A stretch of DNA of 64,000 nucleotides. It comes from Sphingobium subterraneum (GTDB lineage: Bacteria > Pseudomonadota > Alphaproteobacteria > Sphingomonadales > Sphingomonadaceae). The notes under the pieces were generated by a model. It did no database searches. It saw only the letters and a list, made by a program, of their open reading frames with translations, and had not been told where the DNA came from. The translations under genes were made by a program, and so were the position numbers. Below are positions 31,463 through 43,423 of the stretch, piece by piece. The stretch lies in the NCBI RefSeq assembly GCF_014199435.1, contig NZ_JACIJP010000001.1:1333903-1397902 (forward strand), in the 5' to 3' direction. Numbering within the stretch: position 1 is the first letter of the stretch; every line of letters starts with the position of its first letter.

Positions 31463-31505
31463 GGACTTCATGAAAATGAAGTATAACGGTCTGTAGGACT
31501 TCATG
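31463..31505. promoter_or_regulatory. Repeat cluster upstream of ftsZ, possible operator
   Basis: The 10-mer GGACTTCATG occurs at 31463-31472 and again at 31496-31505, 33 bp apart (about three helical turns). The first copy is also half of the palindrome ACTTCAT-GAAA-ATGAAGT (31465-31482). There are thus three ACTTCAT half-sites within 43 bp, 40-80 nt upstream of ftsZ. A dimeric regulator could bind here; the regulator is unknown. Confidence 0.5.
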
Positions 31506-31566
31506 CACCAGTTGAAACGGCAATTCATCCCTTTTTTAACCTAATTTTGACACCACGTGGGATGCG

Positions 31567-32829
31567 TCAGTAATTTGTCTTCACGGCGCGCACCATTCGT
31601 TGCCACCAAGCGAGTGGCGCGATCCGGTGAACCGATTGATCCGACGCCGGAAGTGAGCGCAAATCCAGTGGATTCGTATGGCCATAGAGCGCCAGCCCCG
31701 CAAGCGTCGAGAACGCGGGACCGGAGTGCGCTTCAGGCAGCGCGGCAATCCCGCGCGGCCGTCCAACGCGCACGGTGCGTCCCAGAGCGCCCTGCGCATA
31801 GTCGGCAATACCCTTCATTTCCGCACCTCCGCCGGTCAGCACCACTTGCCGCCCGACCGGGGTGCTGAAGCCCATCTTGCCCAGAGCCTCGTTCGCCTGC
31901 ACCATGATCTGGTTGAGGCGTTCACAGATCACCGACACCAGCGATGCGCGCGTGATGCGGCCGCCATCGCTGCGTTCGCCCTCCGTAACATTGGGAACGA
32001 TCTCGATCATCTCGCGGAAATCGCGGCGCGATTGCATCGCCGATCCGTAGAAACATTTGACGCGCTCGGCCTGACTGCGACGAATGCCGAAGGCCGAGGC
32101 AATATCGTCGGTGATGTCCGCAGCGCCCATCGCGATGCTGTGCATCCCCACCAGCATACCGCCTGCATAGACGGACACGTTGGTGACGCCCGCGCCCAGC
32201 TCGATCAATGCGACTCCCAAATCGCGCTCTTCCTCGGTGAGGCACGCCAGTGCCGTCGCGACCGGCGCAGCGACGATGCCGTTGACGTTGAGGTACGCGT
32301 TGCGCACGCACTGGTCCATGTTGGCGAGCGGCGCCCCGTCAGCCAGTACCACATGAATGTCGACGCCCAGCCGATCGGCGTGCATGCCAAGCGGCCGCTT
32401 GACCCCTTCCGTGCCATTGATCGTAAAGCAGGTCGGTTGGGCATGCAGCACGACGCGTCCATCCGGATCGATGCTGTCGCGCCCTACCGCGAGCAGCTCA
32501 TCGATGTCGGCCTGCTCCACCCGGCTGCAATCGAGATCACGCTCGACCGTCACGATGTCGCTCACCAGACTGCCACCCGAAAAGCTGACCCACACATCCT
32601 CGATGTTGGTGCCGGCAACGCGTTCCGCCTGCTCGACCGTTTCACGCACAGCCAGCTCGGTCCGCTCCATGTCGGCGATGAAGCCGCGCCGTACGCCCCG
32701 GCTTTCGCGCTGGCCCGTGCCCAATATCGTCAGCTCGCCGGTCGGAGACACACCCGCAATGAGCGCAGAAACCTTCCACGATCCGATGTCGATGGCGGTG
32801 ATCAGCTTGTCGCCCTTGGGCTGCGCCAT
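31567..32829 (-). CDS. ftsA: Cell division protein FtsA
   Basis: This 420-aa actin-like ATPase anchors FtsZ to the membrane. It has AIDIGSWKVSALIAGV (phosphate 1), GVALIELGAGVTNVSVYAGG (phosphate 2) and VVLTGGGAEMKGI near the C-terminus. The end WWQRMVRAVKTNY forms the basic amphipathic membrane helix. It starts 2 nt after ftsQ and is followed by the ftsZ leader. Confidence 0.97.
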   Translation of the reverse strand: MAQPKGDKLITAIDIGSWKVSALIAGVSPTGELTILGTGQRESRGVRRGFIADMERTELAVRETVEQAERVAGTNIEDVWVSFSGGSLVSDIVTVERDLDCSRVEQADIDELLAVGRDSIDPDGRVVLHAQPTCFTINGTEGVKRPLGMHADRLGVDIHVVLADGAPLANMDQCVRNAYLNVNGIVAAPVATALACLTEEERDLGVALIELGAGVTNVSVYAGGMLVGMHSIAMGAADITDDIASAFGIRRSQAERVKCFYGSAMQSRRDFREMIEIVPNVTEGERSDGGRITRASLVSVICERLNQIMVQANEALGKMGFSTPVGRQVVLTGGGAEMKGIADYAQGALGRTVRVGRPRGIAALPEAHSGPAFSTLAGLALYGHTNPLDLRSLPASDQSVHRIAPLAWWQRMVRAVKTNY

Positions 32830-32831
32830 AA

Positions 32832-33809
32832 TCAGGTATCCTCGCCCGACACGATGGCAGCGGGGGCGGGCTTGTCCCCATCCTGTGCATCGCTCTTCGC
32901 CGCATTTGTCTTTGCGCCCGCATCCTTGGGCAGGCGCAGCACGAACTTGTCCGGGTCACGCATATCGAACCGCACGATCCCCCGGCCGAGCAGGCGGTTG
33001 ATGCCATCGAGCCGGGTAAACTCAACGAGCGCGGCGGCCGCCTGTTCCTGCCCCTCGGGCAGCGAGAGCGTCTCGCCCGACTGGAAACGCAGATCCCAGC
33101 GGCGGTTGCCCACCCATGTCGCTCCGGCGAGCACTGGCTTCAACGACGGCGCGGCATCCATCAGCTTGGTCAGTTGCCCCGTCTGCAAATTGGCGCGCGG
33201 CCCGACTACCAGCGGCAGATCGGGAAGTTCCGACGGCCTGATCCCTTCCAGCGGCTGGCCCGTCACATCGATCAGCGCGAGCCGCCCGTCATGCTGCCAC
33301 ACCGCGACGGGCTGGCGCTCGACAATGTCCACGACCAGTGTGTCGGGCAGGCGGCGGGAAATGCGCGCGTCCTTCACCCAGGCGAGCTTGAGCATTTCGC
33401 TGCGCAGATTTGACAGATCGAGATTGAGCATCGAGCGGTCCACCTGCCCCAAGGCGATGTTATACACCGGCAGTTCGTCCATGCGCTCGACTCCGCGCAC
33501 CTCGACCTTCTCGACCTGAAACCCCGCGCGCGACGCCATCTCGGCGATTTCCATGCGTGCCATGCCCGGCAGGCCGAAAAAGCTCGCCACACCCCAGCCG
33601 ATCCCGACAACCGCCAGCACGATGGCCCCAGTCGCGAGCCGGTGCTGCGTGGCGGGACTGATCGGCACCATGGCAAGCAGACGTCCCAGCCCGGTCTTTT
33701 TCTTTGCGCCGCCCGCGCGGGGCCGCGCCATGGTCTTGCTGCGCCCCGATGATACCCGCGTGGTGGAAAGGCGGCCTGTGCCGCCGCGACGGATGCGGGT
33801 CTCGCTCAT
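32832..33809 (-). CDS. ftsQ: Cell division protein FtsQ
   Basis: This 325-aa bitopic divisome protein has a basic Arg/Ser/Gly-rich cytoplasmic N-terminus (about 1-55), one membrane helix (GAIVLAVVGIGWGVASFFGL) and a periplasmic POTRA domain (FQVEKVEVRGVERMDELPVYN). The FtsQ domain follows, with ARISRRLPDTLVVDIVERQPVA. The C-terminal tail is Ala/Lys/Asp rich. FtsQ links early and late divisome proteins. The start overlaps the ddl stop by 4 nt. Confidence 0.96.
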   Translation of the reverse strand: MSETRIRRGGTGRLSTTRVSSGRSKTMARPRAGGAKKKTGLGRLLAMVPISPATQHRLATGAIVLAVVGIGWGVASFFGLPGMARMEIAEMASRAGFQVEKVEVRGVERMDELPVYNIALGQVDRSMLNLDLSNLRSEMLKLAWVKDARISRRLPDTLVVDIVERQPVAVWQHDGRLALIDVTGQPLEGIRPSELPDLPLVVGPRANLQTGQLTKLMDAAPSLKPVLAGATWVGNRRWDLRFQSGETLSLPEGQEQAAAALVEFTRLDGINRLLGRGIVRFDMRDPDKFVLRLPKDAGAKTNAAKSDAQDGDKPAPAAIVSGEDT

Positions 33810-34729
33810 AGCGCCTCCTCGACAATGCGTTCCACCAGTTCGGCATAATCGATGCCCATCTTCGCCGCCTGTTCGGGAACGAGGCTCAGCGCCGTCATGC
33901 CCGGCTGGGTGTTGACCTCCAGCAGGAACAGCCCCTCGACGCCCAGATTGTCATCCCAGCGGAAATCGGACCGCGACGTGCCCTTGCAGCCAAGCAAGCG
34001 ATGCGCGCGCAGGGCGATGTCGCGGCAGGCGTCGGCGATGGCGTCCGGCACATCGGCGGGGCAGACATGTTCGGTCATGCCATCGGTATATTTGGCGTCG
34101 AAATCATAGAAGCCGGATTTCGGGCGCAGTTCCGTCACCAGCAGCGCCTCATCCCCCAGCACAGCGGTCGTCAGCTCGCGCCCGCGAATATAGGGTTCGG
34201 CAAGAAGCTCGCCAAAATGCTGCCACGGCCCCTCGACATCGCGGCCAATGGGGTTGCCGAAGTTGCTGTCATAGGTGACGATGGCGACGCCGACGGACGA
34301 TCCTTCGTTGACCGGTTTCACGACATAGGGGCGCGGGATCGGGTCGCCTTCGTAAAGCGTGGCGCTGTCCACCACCTGCCCGCCGGGCATCGGGATGCCG
34401 TGGGGAACGAGCGCCTGCTTGGTCAGTTGCTTGTCGATCGCGATCACCGACGTCGCCAGCCCGCTATGGGTATATTTGATGCCCATCAGGTCCATCATGC
34501 CCTGCACCGTGCCGTCCTCGCCCGGCACGCCATGCAGCGCATTGAACACGACATCGGGTTTGGTATCGGCAAGGCGTTGCGCAACATCGCGGTCCATATC
34601 GATGCGCGTAACGCGATGACCGCGACTTTCCAGCGCCTTCGCAACGCCCTCCCCACTCATCAGCGAGACAGGCCGCTCGGCGGACCAGCCGCCCATGAGG
34701 ACAGCAACGTGCCAAGGACCACGGCTCAT
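33806..34729 (-). CDS. ddl: D-alanine--D-alanine ligase
   Basis: This 307-aa ATP-grasp enzyme makes the D-Ala-D-Ala dipeptide used by MurF. It has [19 protein letters not shown] at the start, [30 protein letters not shown] and the metal-binding [18 protein letters not shown] chose the ATG at 34729, which overlaps the murB stop (ATGA), instead of the one 30 nt upstream. The position between murB and ftsQ is standard. Confidence 0.97.
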   Translation of the reverse strand: MSRGPWHVAVLMGGWSAERPVSLMSGEGVAKALESRGHRVTRIDMDRDVAQRLADTKPDVVFNALHGVPGEDGTVQGMMDLMGIKYTHSGLATSVIAIDKQLTKQALVPHGIPMPGGQVVDSATLYEGDPIPRPYVVKPVNEGSSVGVAIVTYDSNFGNPIGRDVEGPWQHFGELLAEPYIRGRELTTAVLGDEALLVTELRPKSGFYDFDAKYTDGMTEHVCPADVPDAIADACRDIALRAHRLLGCKGTSRSDFRWDDNLGVEGLFLLEVNTQPGMTALSLVPEQAAKMGIDYAELVERIVEEAL

Positions 34730-35628
34730 TTCGCGACCCCGATCCGCTGGATTTCCCATTCCAGATCCACGCCGCTGTCCGCCTTCACCCGTCGCCGCAC
34801 ATCCTCACCCAGTTGTTCGATATCCGCGCTGTTCGCCTCGCCGAGGTTAAGCAGGAAGTTGCAATGTTTTTCGGAAACCTGCGCGTCACCCCGGCGCAGC
34901 CCACGACACCCGGCGCGGTCGACCAGTTCCCATGCCTTATGCCCATCCGGGTTCTTGAATGTCGATCCGCCGGTGCGGCTGCGCAGTGGCTGGCTCGCCT
35001 CGCGCTCGGCGGCGATGCGGTCCATCTCTGCGCCAATGGCGGCGGGATCGCCCGGCGTGCCTTCGAACAGTGCCTCGACCACCACCGCACCTTGCGGAAG
35101 TTCGCTGTGCCGATAACTGTAGCCCAGGCGCCCGGCCGGCCACGTCTCGACCGATCCGTTGCGCAACACCACTGTGACCTCGACCAGGATATCGCTCGTA
35201 TCCCGGCCATAGGCGCCCGCATTCATCCGCACCGCGCCGCCAACCGTTCCGGGGATGCCGCGCAGGAATTCCAGCCCGGCGATCCCCGCATCGCGCGCCG
35301 CGCTAGCGACCGAAATGCCCATCGCTGCGCCGCCAGCGCGCACGCGGTTGCCCGGCTCGACGCTCACCTTCTGCATCGCCTTGGGCAGGCGCACGACGAC
35401 GCCCGGCACACCGCCATCGCGCACGATCAGGTTCGATCCCACGCCCACCGGCAGCACCGGCACGGACGGGTCCAGCTCCTTCAGAAATGCCGCCAGATCC
35501 TCGACATCGGCCGGGCGCACCAGCACTTCCGCCGGGCCGCCGGTACGGAACCAGATGAAATCCGCGAGACTCCCTCCCCGCTCCAGCGTTCCGCGCAAGG
35601 GAGGCAGAGCCAGCGCATCCGCCATCAT
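34726..35628 (-). CDS. murB: UDP-N-acetylenolpyruvoylglucosamine reductase
   Basis: This 300-aa FAD enzyme reduces UDP-GlcNAc-enolpyruvate to UDP-MurNAc. The FAD-binding segments [14 protein letters not shown] and [20 protein letters not shown] are present. The catalytic region is [24 protein letters not shown], with its Ser and Lys. It belongs to the type I/IIa length class. The start ATG overlaps the stop of the 65-aa gene upstream, so translation is coupled. Confidence 0.97.
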   Translation of the reverse strand: MMADALALPPLRGTLERGGSLADFIWFRTGGPAEVLVRPADVEDLAAFLKELDPSVPVLPVGVGSNLIVRDGGVPGVVVRLPKAMQKVSVEPGNRVRAGGAAMGISVASAARDAGIAGLEFLRGIPGTVGGAVRMNAGAYGRDTSDILVEVTVVLRNGSVETWPAGRLGYSYRHSELPQGAVVVEALFEGTPGDPAAIGAEMDRIAAEREASQPLRSRTGGSTFKNPDGHKAWELVDRAGCRGLRRGDAQVSEKHCNFLLNLGEANSADIEQLGEDVRRRVKADSGVDLEWEIQRIGVAK

Positions 35629-35818
35629 TTACGCCAGCCCCAGAGTTCCAGCCATTTTTCCCATGCCGCGATGTTCGCCTTGGTGGCGTCCGTCATGGCC
35701 TTCTGCGCGTCGAGCATCGCATCGCCGGTCTTGAGCGACGTGCGGGCAACCTCGACGCTCTGCTCATGCGCATCGATCACGCGCTTCTGCATGTCCACGG
35801 CAAAGTCGATCAGATCCT

Positions 35819-35822
<4 letters not shown>
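35625..35822 (-). CDS. Small hypothetical protein between murC and murB
   Basis: This 65-aa protein starts [22 protein letters not shown] and ends [11 protein letters not shown], with a heptad-like Ala/Asp/Lys-rich helix between; it is probably an all-helical soluble protein. It overlaps both neighbours by an ATGA junction, which makes it an integral part of the dcw message rather than a chance frame. I know no function. The amphipathic pattern and aromatic C-terminus resemble small phasin-like or coiled-coil proteins, but that is weak. Confidence 0.75.
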
Positions 35823-37248
<1,426 letters not shown>

Positions 37249-37252
<4 letters not shown>

Positions 37253-38418
37253 GCCGGAACGCCTTTCAGGTTCAGGCTGGTGGGCACAGGCGTGGAGACA
37301 GTCACGGGGTCGTTCATCAGGGGAGCGGTTCCTATCGATTCGAGCAGATCGGCCATATCGCGCGCGGCGTTGGGACGGCCGCAGGACCAGGCCCGCCGCG
37401 CCGCGTTCTGGAGCGCACCGGGCTCCATTGCCATCTTCTGGAGTTGCTTGGCCAGCTCCACCGGCGTGAAGTTGGACTGACGGATCGACCGCGCGCCTCC
37501 GCAATTGACCAGCTCGCGCACATTGGCGGTCTGGTGATCGTCCATCGCGGAGGGTAGCGGGATGAGGATTGCCGGACGCCCGGCGACGGTCAGCTCCGCC
37601 AGCGTCGATGCCCCCGCCCGCGCGATGACCAGATGCGCCCAGCTCAGCTTTTGCGGCATGTCGCTGATATAGGTGGCGAGGTCCGCCGGGATTTCCAGCT
37701 CGGCATAGGCCGCGCGCACCCGCTCGATATCCTCGGCGCGGCACTGCTGCGTCACCTGCAAACGGCGGCGCAGGCTCAGTGGGAGAAGGCTCAGCCCCTC
37801 CGGCACCACGGAGGACAGGATCGTCGCACCCTGGCTGCCGCCCGTCACGAGCAGGCGAAACACGCTCTCGTCGGTCAGGACAGGAAATTCTTCCTCGCGC
37901 AGATTGAGCACCTGCGCCCGCACCGGATTGCCGACCAGATGGACCTTGTCGGCATATTTGTCCTTGAGGCGGCTAACCTCAGGATAGGCGGTCGCGATCG
38001 CGTTGACCCGCCCTGCGAGCAAGCGGTTAACCCGGCCCAGAACGGCGTTCTGCTCATGGATGGCGGTCGGGATGTCTTCTTTCAGCGCAGCCAGCAGAGC
38101 GGGCAGCGCCGGATAGCCGCCGAAACCCACCACCACAGACGGACGAAACCCGTCATACATGCGCCGCGCCATGTCGCGCCCGGCCATGATGCCGCGAAGG
38201 CCGCGCAGCCAGCCCCTGGGGCCGCCGTCCATCCGCCCGGCGGGCAGGATATGGACCGCCATGCCGTCAAAAATGCCGGGAATCTTCGCGCCGCGATCAT
38301 CGGTGACGAGCGCCACATGATGCCCGCGCGCCATCAGCTCCTCGGCGACCGCATAAGCGGGGATCATATGTCCTCCGGTCCCGCCCGCGGCGAGAACGAA
38401 GTGTCGGGAAACGCTCAT
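37249..38418 (-). CDS. murG: Lipid II synthase MurG (GlcNAc transferase)
   Basis: This 389-aa GT-B glycosyltransferase adds GlcNAc to lipid I on the cytoplasmic face of the membrane. The glycine loop [20 protein letters not shown] is at the N-terminus; [36 protein letters not shown] and the UDP-binding [11 protein letters not shown] follow. The start ATG at 38418 overlaps the ftsW stop. The C-terminal tail is slightly longer than usual. Confidence 0.97.
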
Positions 38419-39650
38419 CGACCACTCCATTTCACGGCATGGGGCCGACGCTTGTCCATAAACGGATTGCGCCGCGTGAAGGCGAGCAGCAGCCCGACCC
38501 CGATACACAGCGCCAGCATAGAGGAGCCGCCATAGCTGATAAAGGGGAGTGTCATACCTTTGGAAGGAAATATCTGCGCATTCACCCCCATGTTGATGAT
38601 CGCCTGCAATCCGAACTGTGTCGTCAGCCCCCCCGCGGCAAGGATGATGAAATTATCTTCTTCGTCCAGCAGGCGCAGCAGCACCCGGACCATGATCGCC
38701 AGATACAGCAGCGCGATGATGATGCAGGCGAACAGACCGAATTCCTCCCCGATGACGGAGAAGATATAGTCGGTATGCGCTTCTGGCAGGCGAAACTTCT
38801 CCTGCCCGCCACCCGGTCCGACCCCCAGAAAACCGCCATTGGTAATCGTGCGGTGCGCGAGATCCGTCTGGTCCGGTCCGGCGTCCGGCGCGACGCCCAG
38901 CCCGAGGAAATCGTTGATCCGCTGCCGCCCGTTTTCATAGAACAGATAGGTCGCGACCAGCAGTCCGACCGCCCCGGCGATCATCGTGCCGATCAATCGC
39001 CCCGACGCGCCCGCGAGCAGCAGCAGCGTGCCCCAGCAGGCGCAGAACACCACCGTCTGTCCAAAATCGGGCTGCTGCATCAGCAGCGCGGCGATAACCG
39101 CCGTGATCGCGCCCGTGATCGGAATGAGGGGCAGATCCGGCTCCCGTTCCCGCAGTGAAAGCAGCCAGGCGACCGTCACCACGAACAGGGGTTTCAGAAA
39201 TTCCGACGGCTGGAACCGCATTCCCGGCAGGTCGATCCACCGCTTCGCGCCGTTGACGACGCTTCCCAGCACCGGCACCAGCAGCAGCGTGAACACGAAA
39301 AATGCCGTCGCGATCAGGGCGAACCGACGCGCCTTGTCCTTCGAAAGCATCGATATGCCCAGCATCAGCGGAACGCCGATACACACCCACAGCAATTGCT
39401 TGTAGAAATAGACCAGCGGGTCGACACTGACCGCACTCGTCGAACGATCTATGGCGGCGACCGGAGACGCGGCAGCCACCGCAACCAGCCCGATCGCGAT
39501 CAGAATCACGATCAGCGAGAGGAGCAGCCGGTCGATTTCCCAGAACCAGGCCGCAAGCGGCGTGCGTTCGCGCGGCACCGTGCGGCTGCGAAAATCGCGC
39601 ACCATCTGGCGGGGCCGGAACGTGCGGTTGGGTTCGCCCTTACTGCGCAT
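38415..39650 (-). CDS. ftsW: SEDS glycosyltransferase FtsW
   Basis: This 411-aa protein has about ten membrane helices. It is the septal peptidoglycan polymerase that works with FtsI. SEDS motifs are visible: GAKRWIDLPGMRFQPSEFLK, QQPDFGQTVVF, EAHTDYIFSVIGEEFG and FPSKGMTLPFISYGGSS. The basic N-terminus (about 40 residues) is cytoplasmic. The start overlaps the end of murD by 11 nt. Confidence 0.97.
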   Translation of the reverse strand: MRSKGEPNRTFRPRQMVRDFRSRTVPRERTPLAAWFWEIDRLLLSLIVILIAIGLVAVAAASPVAAIDRSTSAVSVDPLVYFYKQLLWVCIGVPLMLGISMLSKDKARRFALIATAFFVFTLLLVPVLGSVVNGAKRWIDLPGMRFQPSEFLKPLFVVTVAWLLSLREREPDLPLIPITGAITAVIAALLMQQPDFGQTVVFCACWGTLLLLAGASGRLIGTMIAGAVGLLVATYLFYENGRQRINDFLGLGVAPDAGPDQTDLAHRTITNGGFLGVGPGGGQEKFRLPEAHTDYIFSVIGEEFGLFACIIIALLYLAIMVRVLLRLLDEEDNFIILAAGGLTTQFGLQAIINMGVNAQIFPSKGMTLPFISYGGSSMLALCIGVGLLLAFTRRNPFMDKRRPHAVKWSGR

Positions 39651-40968
39651 CGCTCACACTTTCCTGGCTCTGCACCGCCTCGACCGCCGCGACGAAGGCA
39701 TCGCCCCGCGCCTCGAAATCGCGAAACTGGTCGAAACTGGCGCAGGCGGGCGACAGCAGCACGACATCGCCCGGTTCGGCAATGCGGGCGGCGCGACGCA
39801 CCGCCGTCAGCAACATCTCGCTGTCATCGACCGGCATATGATCGCGCAACAGGTCGGCGAACATGTGCCCGCTCTCGCCCATGGTGTAGGCGTGCTTCAC
39901 ATAGGGGTAATAGGGCACGCACTCGTCAAGATTGTCCGTCTTCGCGATACCGCCGAGGATCCAGTGGACACGCGGTTTGCCGTGGATGGGCGGGTAGGCC
40001 GCGAGCGCGGGCGCAGTCGACGCCGCGTTGGTCGCCTTGCTGTCGTTGACGTACAGAACGCCGTTGACTTCGGCCACGCGCTGCATCCGGTGCGGCAGGC
40101 TGGCATAGCTCGCCAGCGCCCGCTCGATGATCGCCTCACCGATGCCCAGCGCACGCGCGACGGCCGCCGCGACCGCAACATTTTGTGCGTTGTGCGGACC
40201 TTGCAGGGATGGCCACCGCGCTTGCGCCGCGCGATCGATGTCCTCGCCCGAGACGCGCGTCGCCCGCTGGCCCAGCGACTTGATGATCGCCCGGCTCGGC
40301 TCGTCATCGGTGGCGATCACCGCTGCATGATCGGCCGATTGCATGGCGAACAATCGCGCCTTTGACGCTACATAGCCTTCAAACCCGTCATAGCGGTCCA
40401 GATGATCGGGCGTGATGTTGAGCAACACAGCGACGTCGCAATCGAGGCTGTAGGTCAGATCGATCTGGTAGCTCGATAGTTCGAGCACATAGATTCCGCC
40501 CTCGGGCAAGGGGTCCTGCCCCAATATGGGCAGGCCGATATTCCCGCCCATCCGCGTTGGGATGCCCGCGGTCTCGATGATATGATGAATGAGCGCGGTG
40601 GTCGTCGATTTGCCATTGGTGCCAGTGATGCCCACCACCCGGTGCGCGGGCAGGCATTTACGCGCGAGCGCGAAAAGCTCGATATCGCCGATCACCGGCA
40701 CGCCGTCCGCCCGCGCCTTGTCGGCAATCGGGTGGCGATTGAGCGGAACGCCCGGCGAAACGACGACGCCCGCAAAGCCCGTCATGTCGATGGTCAGTGG
40801 ATCGGCGATGTCTGCCGTGTCCGCCACCAGATCGCGCGCTTCCTCGCGTGTGTCCCACGCAATCACCCGCGCGCCGCTGGCGGCAAGGCTCGCCACAGTG
40901 GCAAGGCCCGACCGCGCCAAGCCCAGCACGGCATAGGTCTTGTCGGCAAAGGCGCGGGATACGATCAT
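39640..40968 (-). CDS. murD: UDP-N-acetylmuramoyl-L-alanine--D-glutamate ligase
   Basis: This 442-aa Mur ligase adds D-Glu. Features are the N-terminal [17 protein letters not shown], the ATP site [24 protein letters not shown], the [16 protein letters not shown] motif and the C-terminal [16 protein letters not shown] [12 protein letters not shown] with [11 protein letters not shown]. The ATG overlaps the mraY stop. Confidence 0.98.
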   Translation of the reverse strand: MIVSRAFADKTYAVLGLARSGLATVASLAASGARVIAWDTREEARDLVADTADIADPLTIDMTGFAGVVVSPGVPLNRHPIADKARADGVPVIGDIELFALARKCLPAHRVVGITGTNGKSTTTALIHHIIETAGIPTRMGGNIGLPILGQDPLPEGGIYVLELSSYQIDLTYSLDCDVAVLLNITPDHLDRYDGFEGYVASKARLFAMQSADHAAVIATDDEPSRAIIKSLGQRATRVSGEDIDRAAQARWPSLQGPHNAQNVAVAAAVARALGIGEAIIERALASYASLPHRMQRVAEVNGVLYVNDSKATNAASTAPALAAYPPIHGKPRVHWILGGIAKTDNLDECVPYYPYVKHAYTMGESGHMFADLLRDHMPVDDSEMLLTAVRRAARIAEPGDVVLLSPACASFDQFRDFEARGDAFVAAVEAVQSQESVSDAQ

Positions 40969-42035
40969 CGCAGTTTCAGCGTCGCCAGCCCGGCCAGCGC
41001 CAGCACGAAGGAAATGATCCAGAAGCGGATGACGACGGTGGGTTCCGCCCAGCCCAATTGCTCGAAATGATGGTGGATCGGCGCCATCTTGAACACGCGC
41101 TTGCCGGTGCGTTTGTAGAAGAACACTTGGATCACGACCGATAGCGCCTCCACCACGAACAGCCCGCCGATCAGCGCCAGCACGATCTCATGATGCGCGA
41201 CGACCGCGATCACGCCGATCGTTCCGCCCAGGGCGAGGCTGCCGGTATCTCCCATGAACACGGCGGCGGGCGGCGCGTTGAACCACAGGAACGCCAGCCC
41301 TGCACCGATAATCGCCCCGCACAGGATGACGAGATCACCCGCCCCCGGCACATGGGGGATGCCCAGATAATGCGCATAGTCCGCGCGCCCGACCAGATAG
41401 ACGATCGCCGTAAACGCCATGCACGCGATAATCACCGGCATCGTCGCCAACCCGTCCAGCCCATCGGTCAGGTTGACCGCGTTCCCGAACGACACGATAA
41501 CAAAAGCGGCGAACACGAAATAGAACGGGCCGAGGTCGATTGCCGGACCGTTCCAGAATGGGACATAGAGCGCCGTTCCGTTCTGGTGGACGATGAGCGC
41601 CGCCGCAATCCCGGCGATGGCGAACTCCACTGCCAGCCGCAGCCTGCCCGACAGGCCCTTGTGGCTCGCTTTTGTGACCTTGTCATAATCGTCCATGAAG
41701 CCGATCGCGCCGAACCCCAGCGTCACGCACAGACACGCCCAGAGGTAAAGCGAGGTGAAGTCCATCCAGAGCAAAACCGACAGGATCATCGCGGTGAGGA
41801 TCATCAACCCGCCCATGGTGGGGGTACCGCGCTTGGCGAGGTGAGTCTGCGGTCCGTCAGACCGGATCGGCTGGCCCTTGCCCTGCCGCACGCGCAGCCA
41901 GCCGATGAAGCGCGGGCCGATCACCAGCCCGATCACCAGCGCCGTGGCGATGGACGCGCCCGCGCGAAAGCTCAGATAACGGACGAGGTTCAGGATTCCG
42001 GGGAAATCGAGCTGTTGCGCCAGCCAATAGAGCAT
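40965..42035 (-). CDS. mraY: Phospho-N-acetylmuramoyl-pentapeptide transferase
   Basis: This 356-aa enzyme with about ten membrane helices makes lipid I from UDP-MurNAc-pentapeptide and undecaprenyl phosphate. The catalytic aspartates lie in GFMDDYDKV and [19 protein letters not shown] and the C-terminal [15 protein letters not shown] motif are clear. Its ATG overlaps the murF stop (TAATG). Confidence 0.98.
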   Translation of the reverse strand: MLYWLAQQLDFPGILNLVRYLSFRAGASIATALVIGLVIGPRFIGWLRVRQGKGQPIRSDGPQTHLAKRGTPTMGGLMILTAMILSVLLWMDFTSLYLWACLCVTLGFGAIGFMDDYDKVTKASHKGLSGRLRLAVEFAIAGIAAALIVHQNGTALYVPFWNGPAIDLGPFYFVFAAFVIVSFGNAVNLTDGLDGLATMPVIIACMAFTAIVYLVGRADYAHYLGIPHVPGAGDLVILCGAIIGAGLAFLWFNAPPAAVFMGDTGSLALGGTIGVIAVVAHHEIVLALIGGLFVVEALSVVIQVFFYKRTGKRVFKMAPIHHHFEQLGWAEPTVVIRFWIISFVLALAGLATLKLR

Positions 42036-43423
42036 TAATGTCCTCCGCCGGTCAGCGCCGCGACCACGCGCGACAGACCGACACTGTTAGATCCCTTGAC
42101 CAGAATGGCATCGCCGGGCCGCATCTGCGATTCGATCACATGCGCCGCCTCTAGCGCATCCGGCACATGCGTGAAATGGATGCGGCCTTCAAGCCTGTCG
42201 GCAAGCGGCGCCATCTCCGTGCCGACCAGCACAGCCATGTCGACCCCGGCATCCTGCAAGGGCTCGGCAAGGCCCGCGTGCAGCGCGGCACTGCGCACGC
42301 CCAGCTCTTTCATCGCGCCGAGCACGGCAATCCGGCGCTTTGCGTGCTCGCGCCCCAGTTGGGCGAGCGTGGCGGCCATCGACAGAGGATTCGCGTTGTA
42401 GCTCTCGTCGATCACCAGCACGGCGCCATCAGCGAGCGGAAATTTCGTGCGCTCGCCGCGTCCGGGAAGCTGCGGCAACTCCGCCAGCGCGAGCCCAGCC
42501 GCCGCGAGGTCCCCGCCCACAGCCTCGATCGTCGCCAGTACCGCCAGCGCATTGGAAACCCAGTGGTCGCCCGGTGCCGCGACGGTGAAGCACAGTTCCG
42601 CTTCGGGCAATTGCGCGGTCACCAGCGACCCGCCATCGCGCGCGGGCACGGCCTCCAGCGCGCGGACATCCGCGCCTGCGCCCATGCCGAATGTCATAAT
42701 CGCGCTTGCGCACATCCGTGCGCGTTCGATCAACAGCGGACGATGCGGGCTGTCAAAGGGAACGATGGCCGTGCCCCCGGGCTCCAGCCCCTCGAAAATT
42801 TCCGCCTTGGCCTGCGCGATGGCCGTTTCCGTGCCGAAAAACTCGATATGCGCGGGGGCGATGGCCGTGACAACCGCTGCATCGGGCCGCACGATGCGCG
42901 TCAGCGCGGCCAGCTCGCCCGCATGGTTCATGCCCATTTCGAACACGCCGAACAGCGTGTCCCGCGGCATGCGCGCGAGGCTCAGCGGCACGCCGACATG
43001 GTTGTTATAGCTTTTAAGCGAGCGGTGCGCCTGCCCGGGCCGCATCCGGTCGAGCGCGTGGAACAGGGCTTCCTTGGTCCCGGTCTTGCCGACGGATCCG
43101 GTGACGCCGATGACCTTGCCCGTCATGCGCGCACGCGATGCGATGGCAATGTCGGTCAGGGCTTGGGTCGTGTCGGCAACCAGAACATGGGGATGGTCTA
43201 CCGGCTGGGACACGATCGCCGCCGCGCCGCCCGCCGCAAAGGTCGCGTCGACGAAGCGATGCCCGTCGGTCGTCTCGCCCTTCAGCGCGATGAACAGGTC
43301 ACCCGGCCCGACTTCCCGGCTGTCGAACGCGACGCCGGTCACCACGAAATCGCCCGAAGCGATGCCGCCAGTCGCCTGCGCGAGTTCCTGCGCCGTCCAG
43401 AGCGGGGTCATCGCCTGCCCCAT
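42035..43423 (-). CDS. murF: UDP-N-acetylmuramoyl-tripeptide--D-alanyl-D-alanine ligase
   Basis: This 462-aa Mur ligase attaches D-Ala-D-Ala. The ATP site [14 protein letters not shown] is divergent from the usual GKT-T/S form in the residues after the lysine. [44 protein letters not shown] and VLGAMKELG are family signatures. The start is one of three ATGs; I chose 43423 because it overlaps the murE stop as TGATG. The site at 43411 is also possible. Confidence 0.96.
   Translation of the reverse strand: MGQAMTPLWTAQELAQATGGIASGDFVVTGVAFDSREVGPGDLFIALKGETTDGHRFVDATFAAGGAAAIVSQPVDHPHVLVADTTQALTDIAIASRARMTGKVIGVTGSVGKTGTKEALFHALDRMRPGQAHRSLKSYNNHVGVPLSLARMPRDTLFGVFEMGMNHAGELAALTRIVRPDAAVVTAIAPAHIEFFGTETAIAQAKAEIFEGLEPGGTAIVPFDSPHRPLLIERARMCASAIMTFGMGAGADVRALEAVPARDGGSLVTAQLPEAELCFTVAAPGDHWVSNALAVLATIEAVGGDLAAAGLALAELPQLPGRGERTKFPLADGAVLVIDESYNANPLSMAATLAQLGREHAKRRIAVLGAMKELGVRSAALHAGLAEPLQDAGVDMAVLVGTEMAPLADRLEGRIHFTHVPDALEAAHVIESQMRPGDAILVKGSNSVGLSRVVAALTGGGH

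Noticed and set aside
29637..31496. Plus-strand frames of about 500-620 codons opposite ftsZ and opposite ftsA/ftsQ
   Set aside because: They mirror the GC-rich codon pattern of the minus-strand division genes and show no motifs.
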